From: Lunularia cruciata
Taxonomy: Eukaryota > Streptophyta > Marchantiopsida > Lunulariales > Lunulariaceae
Assembly: GCA_948567375.1 (NCBI GenBank)
Contig: OX419759.1
Span: forward strand, 46,032,593 to 46,096,592
Direction of reading: 5' to 3'
Length of the DNA: 64,000 nucleotides
The translations under genes were made by a program, and so were the position numbers. Below, in pieces: positions 45,481-59,200 of this stretch; position 1 is the stretch's first letter, and every line of letters begins with the position of its first letter. A model generated the notes under the pieces. The model did no database searches, was not told the DNA's origin, and saw only the letters and a list, made by a program, of their open reading frames with translations.

Positions 45481-48300
45481 AAGTGCACTTTGCTGAAGTA
45501 TAAACAATTTTGAGTGCGGTTATTAATATGCAATTCTAAGCATCTAACTACTATACAACTCCAAGTGTTTGACTACTATACAACTCTGAGTGCCAATGCC
45601 TTTGAAAGACTTCCTCTTGGTGGAGTGCCTTTTGCTGGAATTGTTGGGGGTGATGAACTAGTTTCACCTTTAGGGTACCTAGTTAATTGGTCAGATTGGG
45701 CTTTAGCTTTCTTTAACAAATAAGTTTGGCAAGTTTCTATGAATTTCTTGATGGTGTGCTCCCTCAATTGCACGGAAAATAGGTTCATCTTCTTCTCCTT
45801 GTAGGCCTGGTTCTCTAATCTTAAATCTTGAACTTCAGCTCATGGTGTTTTGTCTCTAGGTCTCTACAGGGCTTCTTCTTTTAGCTTCTCAATGAAGAAA
45901 TTCCAGGCCTCCTCTATCTGATGAATCATCTTGAGCTGGTCTTCCTTCAGCTATTGAGTCCAAGTATTGCACTTTGCCTTTTGTGCTTCATGCAAGTGGG
46001 TACTCTCTGCCTGGTTGGCCCTTTCTTCATCCAATTTCTTAGTCAAGCAATGTAGTTGCAATGCCACCTCTTTCTAATACTCTTGCAATTGAACTTCTAT
46101 AGTGACAACTTGATCATGGCTTTTCTTTAGTTCATTTCAAGTGCTCTCTAATTCTTGGCACTTGCCACAAAGTTGGTCTTTGGCCTTGTTCTTTTATTTC
46201 TCATACTTGAATTGGAGTGCTTTCACATCACCTTGTGGCTTTTGGTTATCCATGGCCTGGTCATCATGTTCATTCTCTTTTGTGGCACTCTTTCTCTTGA
46301 ACTCTTGATTTTCTTACAACAAGATACTTACCTTTGCCATCTCTACAAGTCTTTGGCTTTTGTTGCTTCTTCCTTGACCAGGTCTTCTTTGGCCTTCCAA
46401 GTATAGACTTGCTTGTGCATAATTCAAACAAGTGTGGCATAATAAACAAATTTAAGACATTTAGCTTGGTATTGGGGCAACAACATCTCCATTAGTTGTA
46501 GTGTAGCTCTGACCAAATGTATCACAAAGTTGGCCCATTCTCAAAATAGCATTAGTATTGTGGGTGTTGATTATTCTTTGGTTTTGGTCTATGCCCTTGG
46601 TGCAAAATCTAGAATGTTGGCCTTAATGTCAAGATCCTCTTCTTTGGCATGCTTGCTAATTTGATAATCTTCTCTTGTAGGACTTTAACATTGTTTGGAA
46701 CTTCATGCCAAAGTTCTTGGCATTCAAGCACTTGGCTTGATCTTGGTGCATTTTGGTGGCTTCTTCTTCTTTGATGGTGTTCAAAGGCACTTGTTCTAGC
46801 CCATAGCTTCTTCTATTGTGTCATCTTTCAATCTTATAGGGCACTCCTCCATTTCTTGGTCCTACAGGTTAGGGATGGTTTATATATCTTCCAAAGTCTC
46901 TTCTTGTTCTTCCATGTCTTTTGAAGTGGAGGTCAATGCTTGAAGGATGAAAGACCCTTGTTCCTCCTCTTCTCTATCTTTTGTTTCCTTGGCTTCTCCT
47001 TCAGATGAGGATACATTGACTATCTGAGTGTTGGCCCTTGGCTTCTTGAGAAAGGAAGGTTGCTTCTTCAAAGTGGTATTCTCCTCTTGGCAACCCTTTG
47101 TTCAAAAAATTCTTCATCTACATGCACAAAGAGTCATGTCCTCACAAATTCAACATTAGCTCCTCTATATTTAGCAATCAAAGTTGGTCCTATAGGTTGG
47201 TCATCAAATAACCTACAGGATGGAGTTGAATGGAGAACCTCTTTATTGCGTCTCGGGGTTAGGAGATTGGTTCCCATGTAGTAATGTATTAAAAATAGAG
47301 CAAGGTAAGTTGTATCTTTGTCTTCCTCAAACTCTATATGCAAGTTCTTGGCTTGTCAACCAAAGATGTGTGCCTAATTCATTGGTTTGCTCAAGACATA
47401 TAATAGAAAAACATAGCTTGACTTTTGGTCAAGTAGGTAGTTTTTTTAGGTTTAAAGCATTTCATAATTGCCTCTACTATGGCTCTTCTTGCATGGTCTT
47501 TGGAATTGGCTACCCTTTACCCATTATTCATTGACCTCTTGTTATTGAACATGGCCTTGATCTTTGCCTTTAGCTCCTTGTTAGCAAATTTGGGAACCAA
47601 GTCATGGCTCTTGCAACTCTTGCATTGACTCAAGTACCATGATTCAATGGTTCTTTGTCCAACTATGGGGATTACCTCTCTTTCCTCTTAATGTCTTCTC
47701 TTTCTTCCCTCTTATCTCATGTATTATGGTAAAGTTAGTCAATTCTCATTTCCTAAGCAAGAACCACAACTATTTGCTCTAGGTCATAGCAATTATCATA
47801 GCATACTACAAGAGACCTAAGGATGGCCTTTGAAATCTTTTTATGTGCTCTTGGTGCAATTACCAGGGTTCTTAATAGTAGGAAGAAGGCAAAAGTGGTG
47901 GTTAGATCTACTTTGAAGTATAGTGCATCATTTTGTGTGCTACCTCAATCAAAATGTAATGGAGTCTCTTTTGGTTCTTGGTGAAGTGTAGATGCTAAGC
48001 AATCAACTATCTAGGTGAGTGATTTTCCAAAAAGTGCAACTATTGGCCAAACTCCTTAATTTATAGCCCAAATCCCTAGTCATTCTTCAGTTCTTTGGTA
48101 GTTAAGGAGTAGGTTGGCACTTGCAATCCATGCATGAAAAGGCACATACATGTCCTCTATCATTAGGTGTCACTCTCCTACATGCAAAAGATTCTCCACC
48201 ACTCACTTCCCACACGCCAAGCTTGCACACCAAGTGCTAATGCTTATCTTTTCTATAAGGATCCTTGGCAGCAAGTAAATTGGTAATGCATTCAAATAAT
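45481..48300 (-). mobile_element. Decayed coiled-coil coding region, distant relative of family F
   Basis: The minus strand encodes charged, coiled-coil-like protein fragments (46,880-47,071, KPRANTQIVNVSSSEGEAKE). A segment IHYYMGTNLLTPRRNKEV (about 47,280-47,220) lines up with THFYFGLNLLTLEERNRM of family F at about 53,030-53,080. No pol domain was seen. It is broken. Confidence 0.45.
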
Positions 48301-48599
48301 GGTTGCGCTTAAGTAGAAGTTCCAATTGGATACTTGGAACTTGGGCTTGTAAGCACTCAACAAGTAAGCACTTTGAGTGCTTAACATCCTACAAGCAATA
48401 GATTATCCTAAATCCCTCAAGTGCTATTCATCTTGCAAGCACACGGGGTATTATCTTGTATCCCTTTGAGAGCTATTCATCCTAAGTTGTGACACCATTG
48501 TGAGTGCCACCTCTTTTTGGGGCAACTCCCTAGTAACTATTGATCTTGGTAGTCTTTCTTTAGCACTTAAGCATCAACAAAAGCAATTTTGAAGAAATA

Positions 48600-49450
48600 G
48601 GATCACCATACCACTTTGGTGCAATAGGACATTTATAATTCAAGTGCATACTTTGTAGAAGAATTGACAACTTTTGTGTTTAATTAGGCAAGATATGATA
48701 GAAACTAAGACCGTAATTGATGGTGGTGGAGTAGTTAGGTTTGGCAAGGAAGTTGCTTAACCATCCAAGACTCTTTGGAGCAAAGTGGAGTAGTGATAGG
48801 AAATTGTTCATAAGGCTTTGGCTTGATAATAGAAGAGTACCATTTCCATGCAAATTTGTATGCAATCCAGAGTCCAATCTGATCAATCTATATTCACCTA
48901 GTATCTTGCTACAAATGCCCTTGCAAGTGTAGGGATGCAAATTATATAATAGAATTTCAATTGTTTGAATCTCAAGAAGAGGATTGAAAATTGGATTCTA
49001 AAGTGTAGAATGACCCAATGATGGATTTGATCAGTAATAAGTGTCACAAGTAACTTAACTTGGAATCAAAATTTAGGGACATTTGCTTGCCAATGAAGCT
49101 CCTTTGGTGGTGTGCCTTCAAGGAAGGATAGAACATGCCATTGAGGTTGAAGGCTATGGGATGAGCTATCATCTTTAAGGTAACTTCAATTACAAGTAGA
49201 TTTGAGGGTGATTTAGGATCTTTTTGGTTTATTGTAAAACACTATAGTGGGTACCTTTACCCTTGTACTAGGAGTTATTCTTGCCCAAGAGGCTAAATAA
49301 CAAACAATAAATGAATTGCATGTTGTTGCACTTTCTCTCACTTTTAGCCATTTTTTACCTATTTTGCTTGTTAGATTGACTCATTCTTACCATTTTACTA
49401 TTAGTACCTTGTTGTGTTGTGATTTTTGTAATTAGTGAAAAAGGAGTTTA
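48600..49450 (-). repeat. LTR-like repeat of family H, copy 3 (ends approximate)
   Basis: On the minus strand near 49,340-49,230 the blocks CAATTCATTTATTG, ATTTAGCCTCTTGGGCAAG and CCCACTATAG follow the order seen at 44,030-44,110. No sharp boundary was found. Confidence 0.4.
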
Positions 49451-51155
49451 GTATGGTTTATCTCCATAAATTGGAGTAGATTGTAGGACAAATCCTCTAA
49501 TTAAGCTATTGCCATGTGAGCAATCTATATACATGTATATAATTGGCCATATGTATTATGGTCTTGTGTCTTTGAATGCTCTTATGTATATAGATGATGG
49601 AGAGTTGATAGAAGGGGTTGTATTTTAGTTTAAAGAGTCTAGAGTGGGAAGAGGATGTGGGGAGTGCGAGTTGTAGTAGAGCATTAGAGGGAGCACTTGA
49701 ATAGGAGATGTCATTGCTCTCAATTACCACTCTTGAATCCTTTCTCATCAAGCTTCAAATTATGCATCATGATGAACTCTAGGGTTGGATGGTAGAGCAA
49801 TTCGGAGCTACATTCATGGAGTTGGTGATGGGAAGCCCAAATCCAATTTTTCATCTTGTGCTTACTTATTAGCAAGTTTGAGACTTGATGATTTATATGC
49901 TCTTACATATAGAGAAGGATTTAATCTCATTAAATAGCTTCAAGTTAGAATTATGGTGTCCATCTGAAAAAAAGAGAAACAACTAAATGATAAAAATGCA
50001 AGTGATTGGATTCCAAGAAGAAAAGTCCGGAGTTTTTTGACTATCAAAGGGGAGAGTGGAAGGATTTGAGGAAAAGGAACAACAATTGAAGAGAGGAGTT
50101 GATAGGCTATAATTTGGAAATAGAAAAAAAGTAATTTGAGTAGATTCTCAAGAGAATATGATTGATTGAATCAAGGGAAGTAGAATTCATACTTAGGTGC
50201 AAAAATTGGACAATTTGGAGAGCTTCATGACAAATTTCTACAATCTGTTAGTGAGGTTGGAGAGTAGAAAAAATTCTTATAGTGTTAAACATAAGAAATT
50301 ATAGTTTTGGATCAATCTCAAATCAGATTTGGTAGATTAAAGTTGGAGCTTTGGAAGGTAAGGTGTTGGAGATGAAATGATCAAGTTTGGAGTTTTGGTC
50401 ACTTCTCAAGTTATGGTTTGAATCAACTTATGAAAATTTCTAGCATTTTTAGTGGTTAGGGCTTGCATATCTTTGCAAAGGTTTTATATAAATTCCTCAA
50501 ATAGAGAATTCAACGTCTTGGATCAAACATACCTAGGTCTGTTCACAAGTTAGCTCAACTTAAGAATTGATCTATATCTAGGGATTGGGGTTGGATTATG
50601 CTATCAAGCTCTATAGGGGTTTAAACAAAGGCATAATTAATTATTATGAAAAATTTAGTTGCCTCTGGGTTCATGAAGAATGAGAGTTGATGCAATAGGT
50701 TTTATTGAAAATACTATCATAGCTCGATAGAGCATTTGTATCTTCAATCATGATTGAATGTCTATTCTCCCATTTTTGTAACTATGATTGATGATTTTAA
50801 GTTTTTGAATTATTTTTGAGGATTATGTGTATCTCTAATCCAAAAATTTGGGGAAAGTTGCGAGGAGCAAAAGGCAAACCCCCAATTAGAGATTTCGAAA
50901 TTAGGGTAAAAATTACAAAAAAGAAGAAACTGACCAAGTTTAAGATCTTGTCAAGAGAGGTGTAATGGTCAGATTATGGTTTTCTTTATACCTTGGAAAG
51001 CTTATCTCACAAGTTTTTCATTGAGTTCTAGATCATTTGAACTTGAGCAACATAAATTTTTTTATTTTCATCTGAGTTGCATAGAGTTTTCTCATTCAAA
51101 ATGGTATTGAATTTCCCTATTTGGAGTACAAATTGGATTGAAAGTTATAGTATAA
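49451..51155. other. Unassigned AT-rich sequence
   Basis: No domain, RNA gene or repeat boundary was recognised on either strand. Confidence 0.3.
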
Positions 51156-51900
51156 TGTGACAACCTAGCAAGTATCACTCTTGATAAGTAAAGTCACTGT
51201 CAATAATTAATAAGTAAAGTTTGTTCCACAAAGATACAAATCAGAAATGGTCAAATACAAAGTAAAATAGTAACAACTAGTTCTTCTTGGTTGCATCTTT
51301 AATCTCTCAGGGAGAAACCACACCCAAAAAAGACTAACAAGCACTGACTTGTAATCTTGTCACAAGTTAAAAACTCTCTTAATCACAACTCCATCAAATC
51401 TTTCCAAACAATCTTGATTATGATGATTTAGATTCTCCTAAAGATGGCTTCTTTACTATGAAACAAATTTGCCATAGAATTTCTTTCAACCCTCCATTGA
51501 AGGCACAACTTCCTCAATCAAATTGATTCATATCAAACTCACACTACACTCACAAATGCAAAATACTACCAACACTACAATTCCTCTTAGATCTATCAAG
51601 GTATTGCTTTGATTAAACTTCACTCAAGATCAAACACACAGAATGAAGATCAATGTTGTGGAATTCAACATCCAACAAGCACATTGACTTGCACTTCAAA
51701 GTTCTCCAAACACTCACAAAAACACACATAAACTTGATACTCAAAATTAAGCTTAAATGATGAGTACTTAGACTCAACACTTTGCTTTATCTATCTTCAG
51801 AAATATAAATATTGAACCACAACACATTGTAAATTCCTCCTTTAAATAGGCTAAGCACTTTGACAATTAACTAATAACTATATTTTTCTACAACAACTCT
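51156..51900 (+). repeat. Family F LTR, 5' copy (end approximate)
   Basis: It starts TGTGACAACC. Its inverse copy lies at about 55,631-56,275. Shared stretches include ATTTAAA(T/G)AGG near the end and CTCTCAGG(G/T)AGAAACCACACCC-like sequence near the start. It ends in a CTACAACAA region before the internal sequence. Confidence 0.65.
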
Positions 51901-54900
51901 ATTGTTCTACAACAATAGTGGTACCCATTTTTTGTTTTTGTTTTGTTTTGTTAAACTTTTGAAGACGAAGTGCGTTGGTAAAGCCAAAGGAGGGCTAAAC
52001 GGGAAGAAATGTGAAGAATCATGTGTTTGGCATAATCCCGAAATCGACCTCAGGTCAAGTCCAAAGGACTCGGGTTGGACAAGATAAATACAAAGATGAG
52101 GACTTTGTATTGGGTAGTGCAACCTGATCCAAAGACCTTGTAACAAAATTCTTTGGGGTTTGCCAATCAAGAAAGTATGCAAGAAGAAAGTGACTACCTT
52201 AGGACCAAGAAGTTCTTGACAGTGATAGGAAAATTCATAGAATTGATAAGCGGCATGGAGCAGCAATTGAAGAATGACTGATCAGTGAAGGACTATAAAA
52301 TTGAGATTTCTGTGAGGAAGCACTACAATGTCCAGATGCTATCCTGTTCCTATTTAGAGTTGACCTGAAGGAATGCAAATTTTCAATATGCAAGAAGAGT
52401 GGGTTAGAATCTCGGGTACAATCTTTCACAAGAAGAGAGTGAGAAAACACACAATGGCCCCAAAAGTAAGTAGAGTGCATTGAGGTGTCTTGCCATGCAT
52501 AGATTAGATGTAGTGGTGAGGATTGAGGTCTTATCGAGACTTTGCATCACTTTTCTAGCATCGAACTTGAATTCTAGTTTTCAAGGTTCCATGGTAGAGA
52601 TCACTACAAGCGATTACAAGGATGGGCCAAAGCACAAAGGGAAGAGAGGGAATCCGACTTGATGGATTGAGTCCAATCTTGGTCTTGGGTAGAGAGGTAA
52701 GAGAGGTAGGGAGTACCACTCTATCGGAAGTATGATGCATTGGAAGAAACTACCAGTGTGAAGAATTCTTTTAATTGACCGTGCACCAAGAATGGGTATA
52801 AGGTGGATAGTTATAGAGACCCAATGTAGAGAGGGATCATGAATATGATGATGGTGATGTTTAAGCCAAAGCAAACTACCTAAGTCAAGATGTAGCAAGC
52901 AGTCTTCTTTCATCAGAGTTTGTAGAGGAAGTAGTGGATTGGACAAAGTGTCTGCATCACCGAGTGGGGCAGATGATTACGGATTGGAGAATGGATATCC
53001 AACCACACTACATTGTACCCTTTGCAACTCACTTCTACTTTGGTCTGAATTTATTGACTTTAGAGGAGAGAAATAGAATGCGGTCACACTTTCATCCAAA
53101 TTTGTGCAAGGAGGCGGATGCGGATGAACAATATTACATGGAGTGGGTTTGAGAAGGGGATGAGTATTACAAGAAGAGTGGAAAGGAGAGGATCATAGCA
53201 GTCTACATCTCGAGGCCAAGAAAGAGAGGTAAACCTAAAGGATGCATTGCATTAGTATAGTCATTGAAGATGCAAAAACCTAATCCAAATGTAGTGTTGG
53301 TGAAGGTAAAAGAATTGACTCCAGAGGAGGAAGAATCAGAAGGAGAAACTGAGTCAAAGGAAGAAGCCTTGAGAGGAGAAGAAGAGTTCACACTGTGAAG
53401 TGAGGAGTCAAGCAATGGTAGCGAAGGCAAGGTTGAGGTTCAGCAAATGAGAGGAAGAGTCATGGAAGCAGAGAAGACAAGTTTGGAGGTGTCCACCATC
53501 AAGCAAGGACGTGATAAGGAAGAAGAAGGTGTCTTGGTGTGTCCAGAGGTGCTAGAGGGAAGAGAAGTGCTCAAGTAGTTAAAATTGGATCTAGTAAGGT
53601 TACCACCAAGGAAGAGGAGACCTCGGATGAAGAAACATTGAAGATACAAAGATCACGTCTTTGGGGTAAGGCGCCAATGGAGGAGTTACCTGAAGAGTGC
53701 AAAGATGTCAAGGCCGATGACAAGCAGTATGATAGACTGGAGTATCCGTCAAAGGTAGTATATCTCTTGTTGATGTTTATGTAGCAGAAGAAAGCAGAGA
53801 TGGCGAGTGCTAATTTGGATGTGAAGGACAAGTTTAGTGTTCATGACAAAGTGGAGTGCAAAGACCTTGCTGTTGAGAAGTAAGCTAACGCAAGTGGAAA
53901 TGGAAGCCAAAGAATTTTGGGTGGAGGAAATTCTTTGAGTTAAGCATTCAAAAGCAATGAGGGACGATTTGGTGAAGTGTTGGGAGGAAGTAAAGGAGAA
54001 GATGACATTGGTTGAAAGGCTAAAGAGGGAAATTGCTGATGCACAAGTCGAGATAATACATTTGAAGGCAAGTGTAGCAGTGATGGAGCAGGAGTTGGAG
54101 GGTCTAAGGAAGAAAGCATCTGATAAAGATCAAGCCTTGCAGTGGGAGTTAACAAGGCACAGTCAAGAGGAAGAATGATTGCGAGGATTACTGAGAGCAG
54201 CGGAAGAACAACTCGTGTTGAATCAACAAGAGAAGGAGGCAATGAAAGTTGAATTTGAGGACGAGTTGCAAATGTATCGCAATGAGTTGGAGGAGGAGAG
54301 AAAGAAAGAGAAGTTAGAGCCAATGGTAGAGTCTGATGTCGTAGGAGTAGTGGTAAATGAGATGAAGGTGCTGCTTAGCACTAAAGTTGACGGGAAGTTG
54401 GAGGAAGCCAGATTGCATGAGTTAAAGTTGTTGGTGCAGGAGATAAGGAAGAGGAAGGCAAAGGACACAATGTTGAACAATTTGTTGCTTTGTCTATGAG
54501 ATTGTGTAGATATGAAGCTGTTAGAGGTAGGAGACAATGTCTGTCTTAGATTAGATCTTGTTAGAAAAAACTTGGATAGACTTCATAGTGAGGTAAAATT
54601 AGCAAGGAAGTCTGAAGTAGCAGAAGTAGGAGTGCAAGTGTCTTTGGGTGAGTTACTTGAGGCAGTAGAAAGGAATGGGTCAGCAAATAATGATGTAGAT
54701 AGAGTAGATAAGGGTGCAATTGTAATTCATAGTGAAGAAATAGTAGAAATAGAAGAATTAGGAGTGGAATTAGGTAGACTTAAGGAAGGAGAAATACTTG
54801 AAGAAACATTGGCTTTAGAAGCCAAAGTTGAGATTAACTTCAGATTGGATTAGTAAATGTGAGCCGGCCTGTCTCTCACTCAGGATGAACCTCTGATGGC

Positions 54901-55630
54901 TATTATGGTAGCGGACCATGGACTAAGAAGGCAAGGAACCCGAACTCCATCATACTCCTCCAAGGTTAACATTCCAAGACTCAAGACATTACTCACTAGA
55001 GAACTCAATGAGAGAGAGATAGTTGCAAATGAAAGGATGATGAGTAACTCCTCACCCCTTGTTTATATACTTGTGAAATAGTTACGTACCAAAGTTACTA
55101 ATTACCATAGTAACTCAAGTTACTAGACTAAAAGTCAAGTAAAGTCAAAAAGTAGAAAGGAATATCCATTCACATGGGCATATTCCCCTAAGCATGTGGT
55201 CTTATCTTGACCCAACCACTTAGTCAAGGATTCCTTCACATGGGCTATCCTTGGACTGTAGAAGAATCCAAAACAAAAAGGCTTGCGGGCCCAAGAGTTC
55301 TCAACTCTTTCCTCAAAGCCAAACACCTAGGAATAATACCAAGTCAACACACTAAAATCCAAAATAGTGGTGCTCATCTTTTCTACTTCCTCTAAAGTAA
55401 GGTCCCCTCTATCTTAGCTATGACTAACTTTAGCTAACCATGACTAATATAGAACCATCCTTTATCTCTATATAAATAATATCTCTTAAGTACTTGTAAT
55501 ACCAAGCTAAATATCACAATACCACACACATGCACAAATGGGTGTTACATAACAGAATTGAGATTTGGAGAGGAAAATATGAAGATGTGCATTGTCATTT
55601 TGGATTTGTAGGTTAGTAAAGTTGTTGTGG
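51901..55630 (+). mobile_element. Family F internal region, copy 1: coiled-coil protein, no pol
   Basis: The plus strand codes for an unrecognised protein. A first part near 52,930-53,150 has THFYFGLNLLTLEERNRM and SHFHPNLCKEADADEQYY. A Glu/Lys-rich middle follows, then a long heptad-rich coiled coil (about 53,957-54,450, for example VERLKREIADAQVEIIHLKA) and an acidic tail with EVGVQVSLGELLEA. No protease, RT or integrase was seen, so it looks like a non-autonomous LTR element. It is broken. An E1-family solo LTR interrupts it at 54,858. Confidence 0.6.
54858..55549 (-). mobile_element. Solo LTR of the E1 family, minus strand
   Basis: 692 bp, TGTAACACCC to GGCTCACA on the minus strand, with the 13 bp that E1 lacks. 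Flanks TAAA and TAAC are a near-match 4-bp duplication. Family F copy 2 (about 56,345-56,360) gives a comparable uninterrupted site. Confidence 0.88.
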
Positions 55631-56275
55631 AATAATATTTTTTTTAGTAATTTTTGATTACTTCACTATTTAAAGGAGGCATTTGCAGTGTATTGTTGTT
55701 CAATATTCATATTTCCTAAGAATAGATAAAGCAAAGTGCTGATTTTAGCATTCATCGCTTAAGCGGGCTTGTTGGATGTTGGATTCTGTAACCTTGATTT
55801 TCATTCTATGTGTTTGATCATGAGTGAAGTGCAATCAAAGCAATGCCTTGATAGATCTGAGAGGACTTATAGTGTTGGTAGTATTCCGCATTTGTGAGTG
55901 CACTACGGGGTTGATGTGAAGCAATTTTGATTGAGGAAAGTGTGCCTTCAGTGGAGGGGTAGAACACAATTCTGAGGTGAAGTTGTTTTGCAGTGAAGTA
56001 GCCATTTTCATGAGAGATTGAATCATCACAATCAAGTTTGTTTGGAAAAGTTTGAAGATTTGTGATTAAGGAATGTTAATTTGTGACAAGATTGCAATCT
56101 AATGCTTGTTACTCTCTTTTGGGTGTGGTTCCTACCTGAGAGACTAAAGATACAATCAAGAAGAACTACATTGAGATTATTTTTACTTTGTATTTGAGAT
56201 TTCTAAATCATATCTCTATAGGAATGATCTTTACTTACCTGATTACCACAAAAGTGATATTTTTTGGGTTGTCAC
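55631..56275 (-). repeat. Family F LTR, inverse copy (3' LTR of copy 2)
   Basis: It begins TGTGACAACCC at 56,275 on the minus strand and follows the minus-strand internal region of copy 2. It abuts the end of copy 1, so the two copies meet tail to tail. Confidence 0.65.
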
Positions 56276-59200
56276 AACAACTCTACCAACTTGTAGATCC
56301 AAAATGACAATGCATCTCTTCATGTGTGCCTCTTCAAATCTCAAATTTATCACTAATCCAATCCGATATCAACCTCAAATTTGACTTCCAAACCCAATGT
56401 TCCTTCAAGTATTTCCCCTTCTTTGGGTCTCTCTGATACTACTCCTACATCTTCTATTTCCACTTCTTCATTTTGAACTACACTTGCACTCATGGGTAAC
56501 CTATCTACTTCTTTATCTTCTGACCCATTCTTCTTCAATGTCTTAGGTAACTCACCCAAAGACACTTGCACTCCTACTTCTACGACTTTGGACTTTGTAC
56601 TTAACTTCATCTCACTATGAAGTTGATCTAAATCTGATCTAAAAAAAATCTAATGTGAGACAAACATTGTCTCCCACCTCTAAGATCTTCTTATCTACTC
56701 TATCTCTTAGGAGAATCATTAAACTATTCATATCTACATCCTTTGCCTTCCTCTTTTGAGTTTCCTATACAATCAACTTCAACTCATGTAGTCTCGCTTC
56801 CTCCAACTTCCCTTCAGATTTTGTACTCAACATTGCTTTCAACTCCTTCACAGCTGCTACTGCTCCATCCAATTCCACCCTTGAAACTTCTTTCTCCTTA
56901 CTTCTCTTTGCTTCTAACTCATTCTGATACATCATCAGTTTGTCTTCAAATTCAGCCTTCAATGCCTCTTTCTCTTGCACATACTAGACTAGTTGACCTT
57001 CAACTCCTTGTAGCAACCCCTGCAATTGTTCTTCTTCTCTAGTATGTTCTACCAATTCTCGTTGCCAAGCTTGGTCATTCTATACCAAGCTTTTACTTAG
57101 ACTCTCCAATTCTTGTTCCATCACAACGGTAATTGCCTTGGAGTGTATGACCTCAAATCGTAAATCAACAACTTCCTATTTCATGGTCTTGATCAATGCC
57201 TTTTGCTCCTTCAATTCTTTGCTACACTTCTCAAAACTCTCTTGCAAGGCATTCAAGCTTTTCTTCCAAAGAACTGCCTCTACCCAAAGTTCTTCAACTT
57301 CCTTCCTCCTTGGGTTAGCTTACTCCTCAATGCTGAGATCTCCTCACTCCACTTCTTCATAACATCAAACTCATCTCTCACTTCCAGATGCTGGCTCCTC
57401 AAATCCACTCTCTTTTGCTGCAACATCACCAACAAAGGACATGCAATCTTTGATAGGTACTTGACCCCATCAGCTCTTCCTTCCTTGTCCAATCTGCCTT
57501 TGTTGCTAGCTTGCATCTCTTCAGCAGATGCCTTGCCCCAAAGACATGATCTTCATATCTTCAATATTTTGCCCTCCGAGTGCTCTTCTTCATTCTCAAC
57601 CTTGCTTGGTCCAGCAACCACCATGTGAGCACTTCTCTTTGTTCTTGCCGCCCTTGGAAAGATCAAGGCACCCTCTCCTACACTGCCATTGCCTAGCTCA
57701 TCTACTGGCAACTCCAAACATGGCTTCAATGCGGTTGATGGGCTCATGGAACTCCCATTCTTCTTCTCTAGCAATACCTTCTCTCTATTGCTGAACTTTG
57801 GCTTCTCCCTTGCTGCCACTGCTTGACTCTTTGCTCAGTAGTGTAAACTCTTCTTTGGCCCCCAAGGCTTCTTCCCTTGACTCCATTTCTCCTTCTTATT
57901 CTTCCTCCAAGGTCAATTCCTTCACTTCCACTAGCGCAAGCTTTGGATTGAGTCTTTGTATCTTTTGAGGCTGCACCAGCGTGATTTGTCCTTTGGGTCT
58001 AATTCTCTTTTTAGGCATGGGGATGTCCACTACCATGATCTTCTCCTTCCCACTCTTCAGGTAGTAGTCATCACCTTCAGAAACCTACTTGATGTAATAT
58101 TGTTCATCCCCATCTGCATCTCTTCGCAAATTGGGGTGAAAATGGGACAACATCCATCCTCTCTCCTCTGAGCTCAACAGGTTTAGCCCAAAGTAGAAGA
58201 AGGTTACAAGGGTAAAAAGTAGTGGAGTGGCATATCCATCCTCCGACTGGTGATCATCTGCACTACTCGTTGGTGCAAACACTTTGCCCAATTCACCACT
58301 TCTCCTCTAAACATATGATGGAAAAACACTACTTGCTACATGGTTACATAGGTGGTCCACCTTGGCTTGAACATAGCCTTCATTGTGCTCACAATCCTTC
58401 TTTGCACTGGATCCTTGTAACTATCCACCTTGTACCCATTCTTGGTGCGAGGTCTACTAAAAGAGTTCCTTGCCTCAGTAGTTTCTTCTGCAACATCACA
58501 CTTCCAATAGAAGGTGACACTGCCTACCTCTCCTGCTTCTCTTCCCAAGACTAAATCTCCAATTTGACTTAGTCCATTGAGCTATATTTCCTCTCTTCCC
58601 TTTGTGCTTGGCCCATCCTTACAATTACTGGCAGCGATCTCTACCATGAACCTTGGAATACTCAAATTCTAGTTCTAGGCCAGAAATGTGATATAAAGTT
58701 TGGCCACAACTTCAATCCGTGCCACTACATCTAATTGGAAAATTGCAAGACCATTCATTGCAATTTGCTTAGTTGCCTTTGTGGACATTTGTGTGCTTCC
58801 TCACTCTTTGCTTATGAAAGATCAACACGTGATTCTAACCCACTCTTCTTGCATATTTGCAATTTGCATTTGAATTTGCAATTTGCATTTGGGTTGACTT
58901 TGAATAGGCACAGGATACCTTCTTGATATTTCAATGCTTCCTTGAAAAAATCTCAATTTTATAGTCCTTCACTGATTGGCCATTCTTCAATCATTTATTT
59001 GTTTACCCACCACTTCTGCAGGTTGGTTTCCTATCACTTTCAAGATTATCTTAGTCCCAAGGTAGTCACTTTCTTCCCATGTACTTTCTTGATTGGAAAA
59101 ATCCAAGGAAATGTTGTCACAAGTTCTTTGGATTGGGTTGTGCATCTTGAGGCAAAGTCCTCTATCTTTGACTTCACACGTTTGTTTGTCTAACCCAAGT

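Noticed and set aside
53957-54178. Host coiled-coil gene
   Set aside because: The same coding region occurs in inverse orientation at 56.3-59.3 kb, next to an LTR; it is part of a repeat family.
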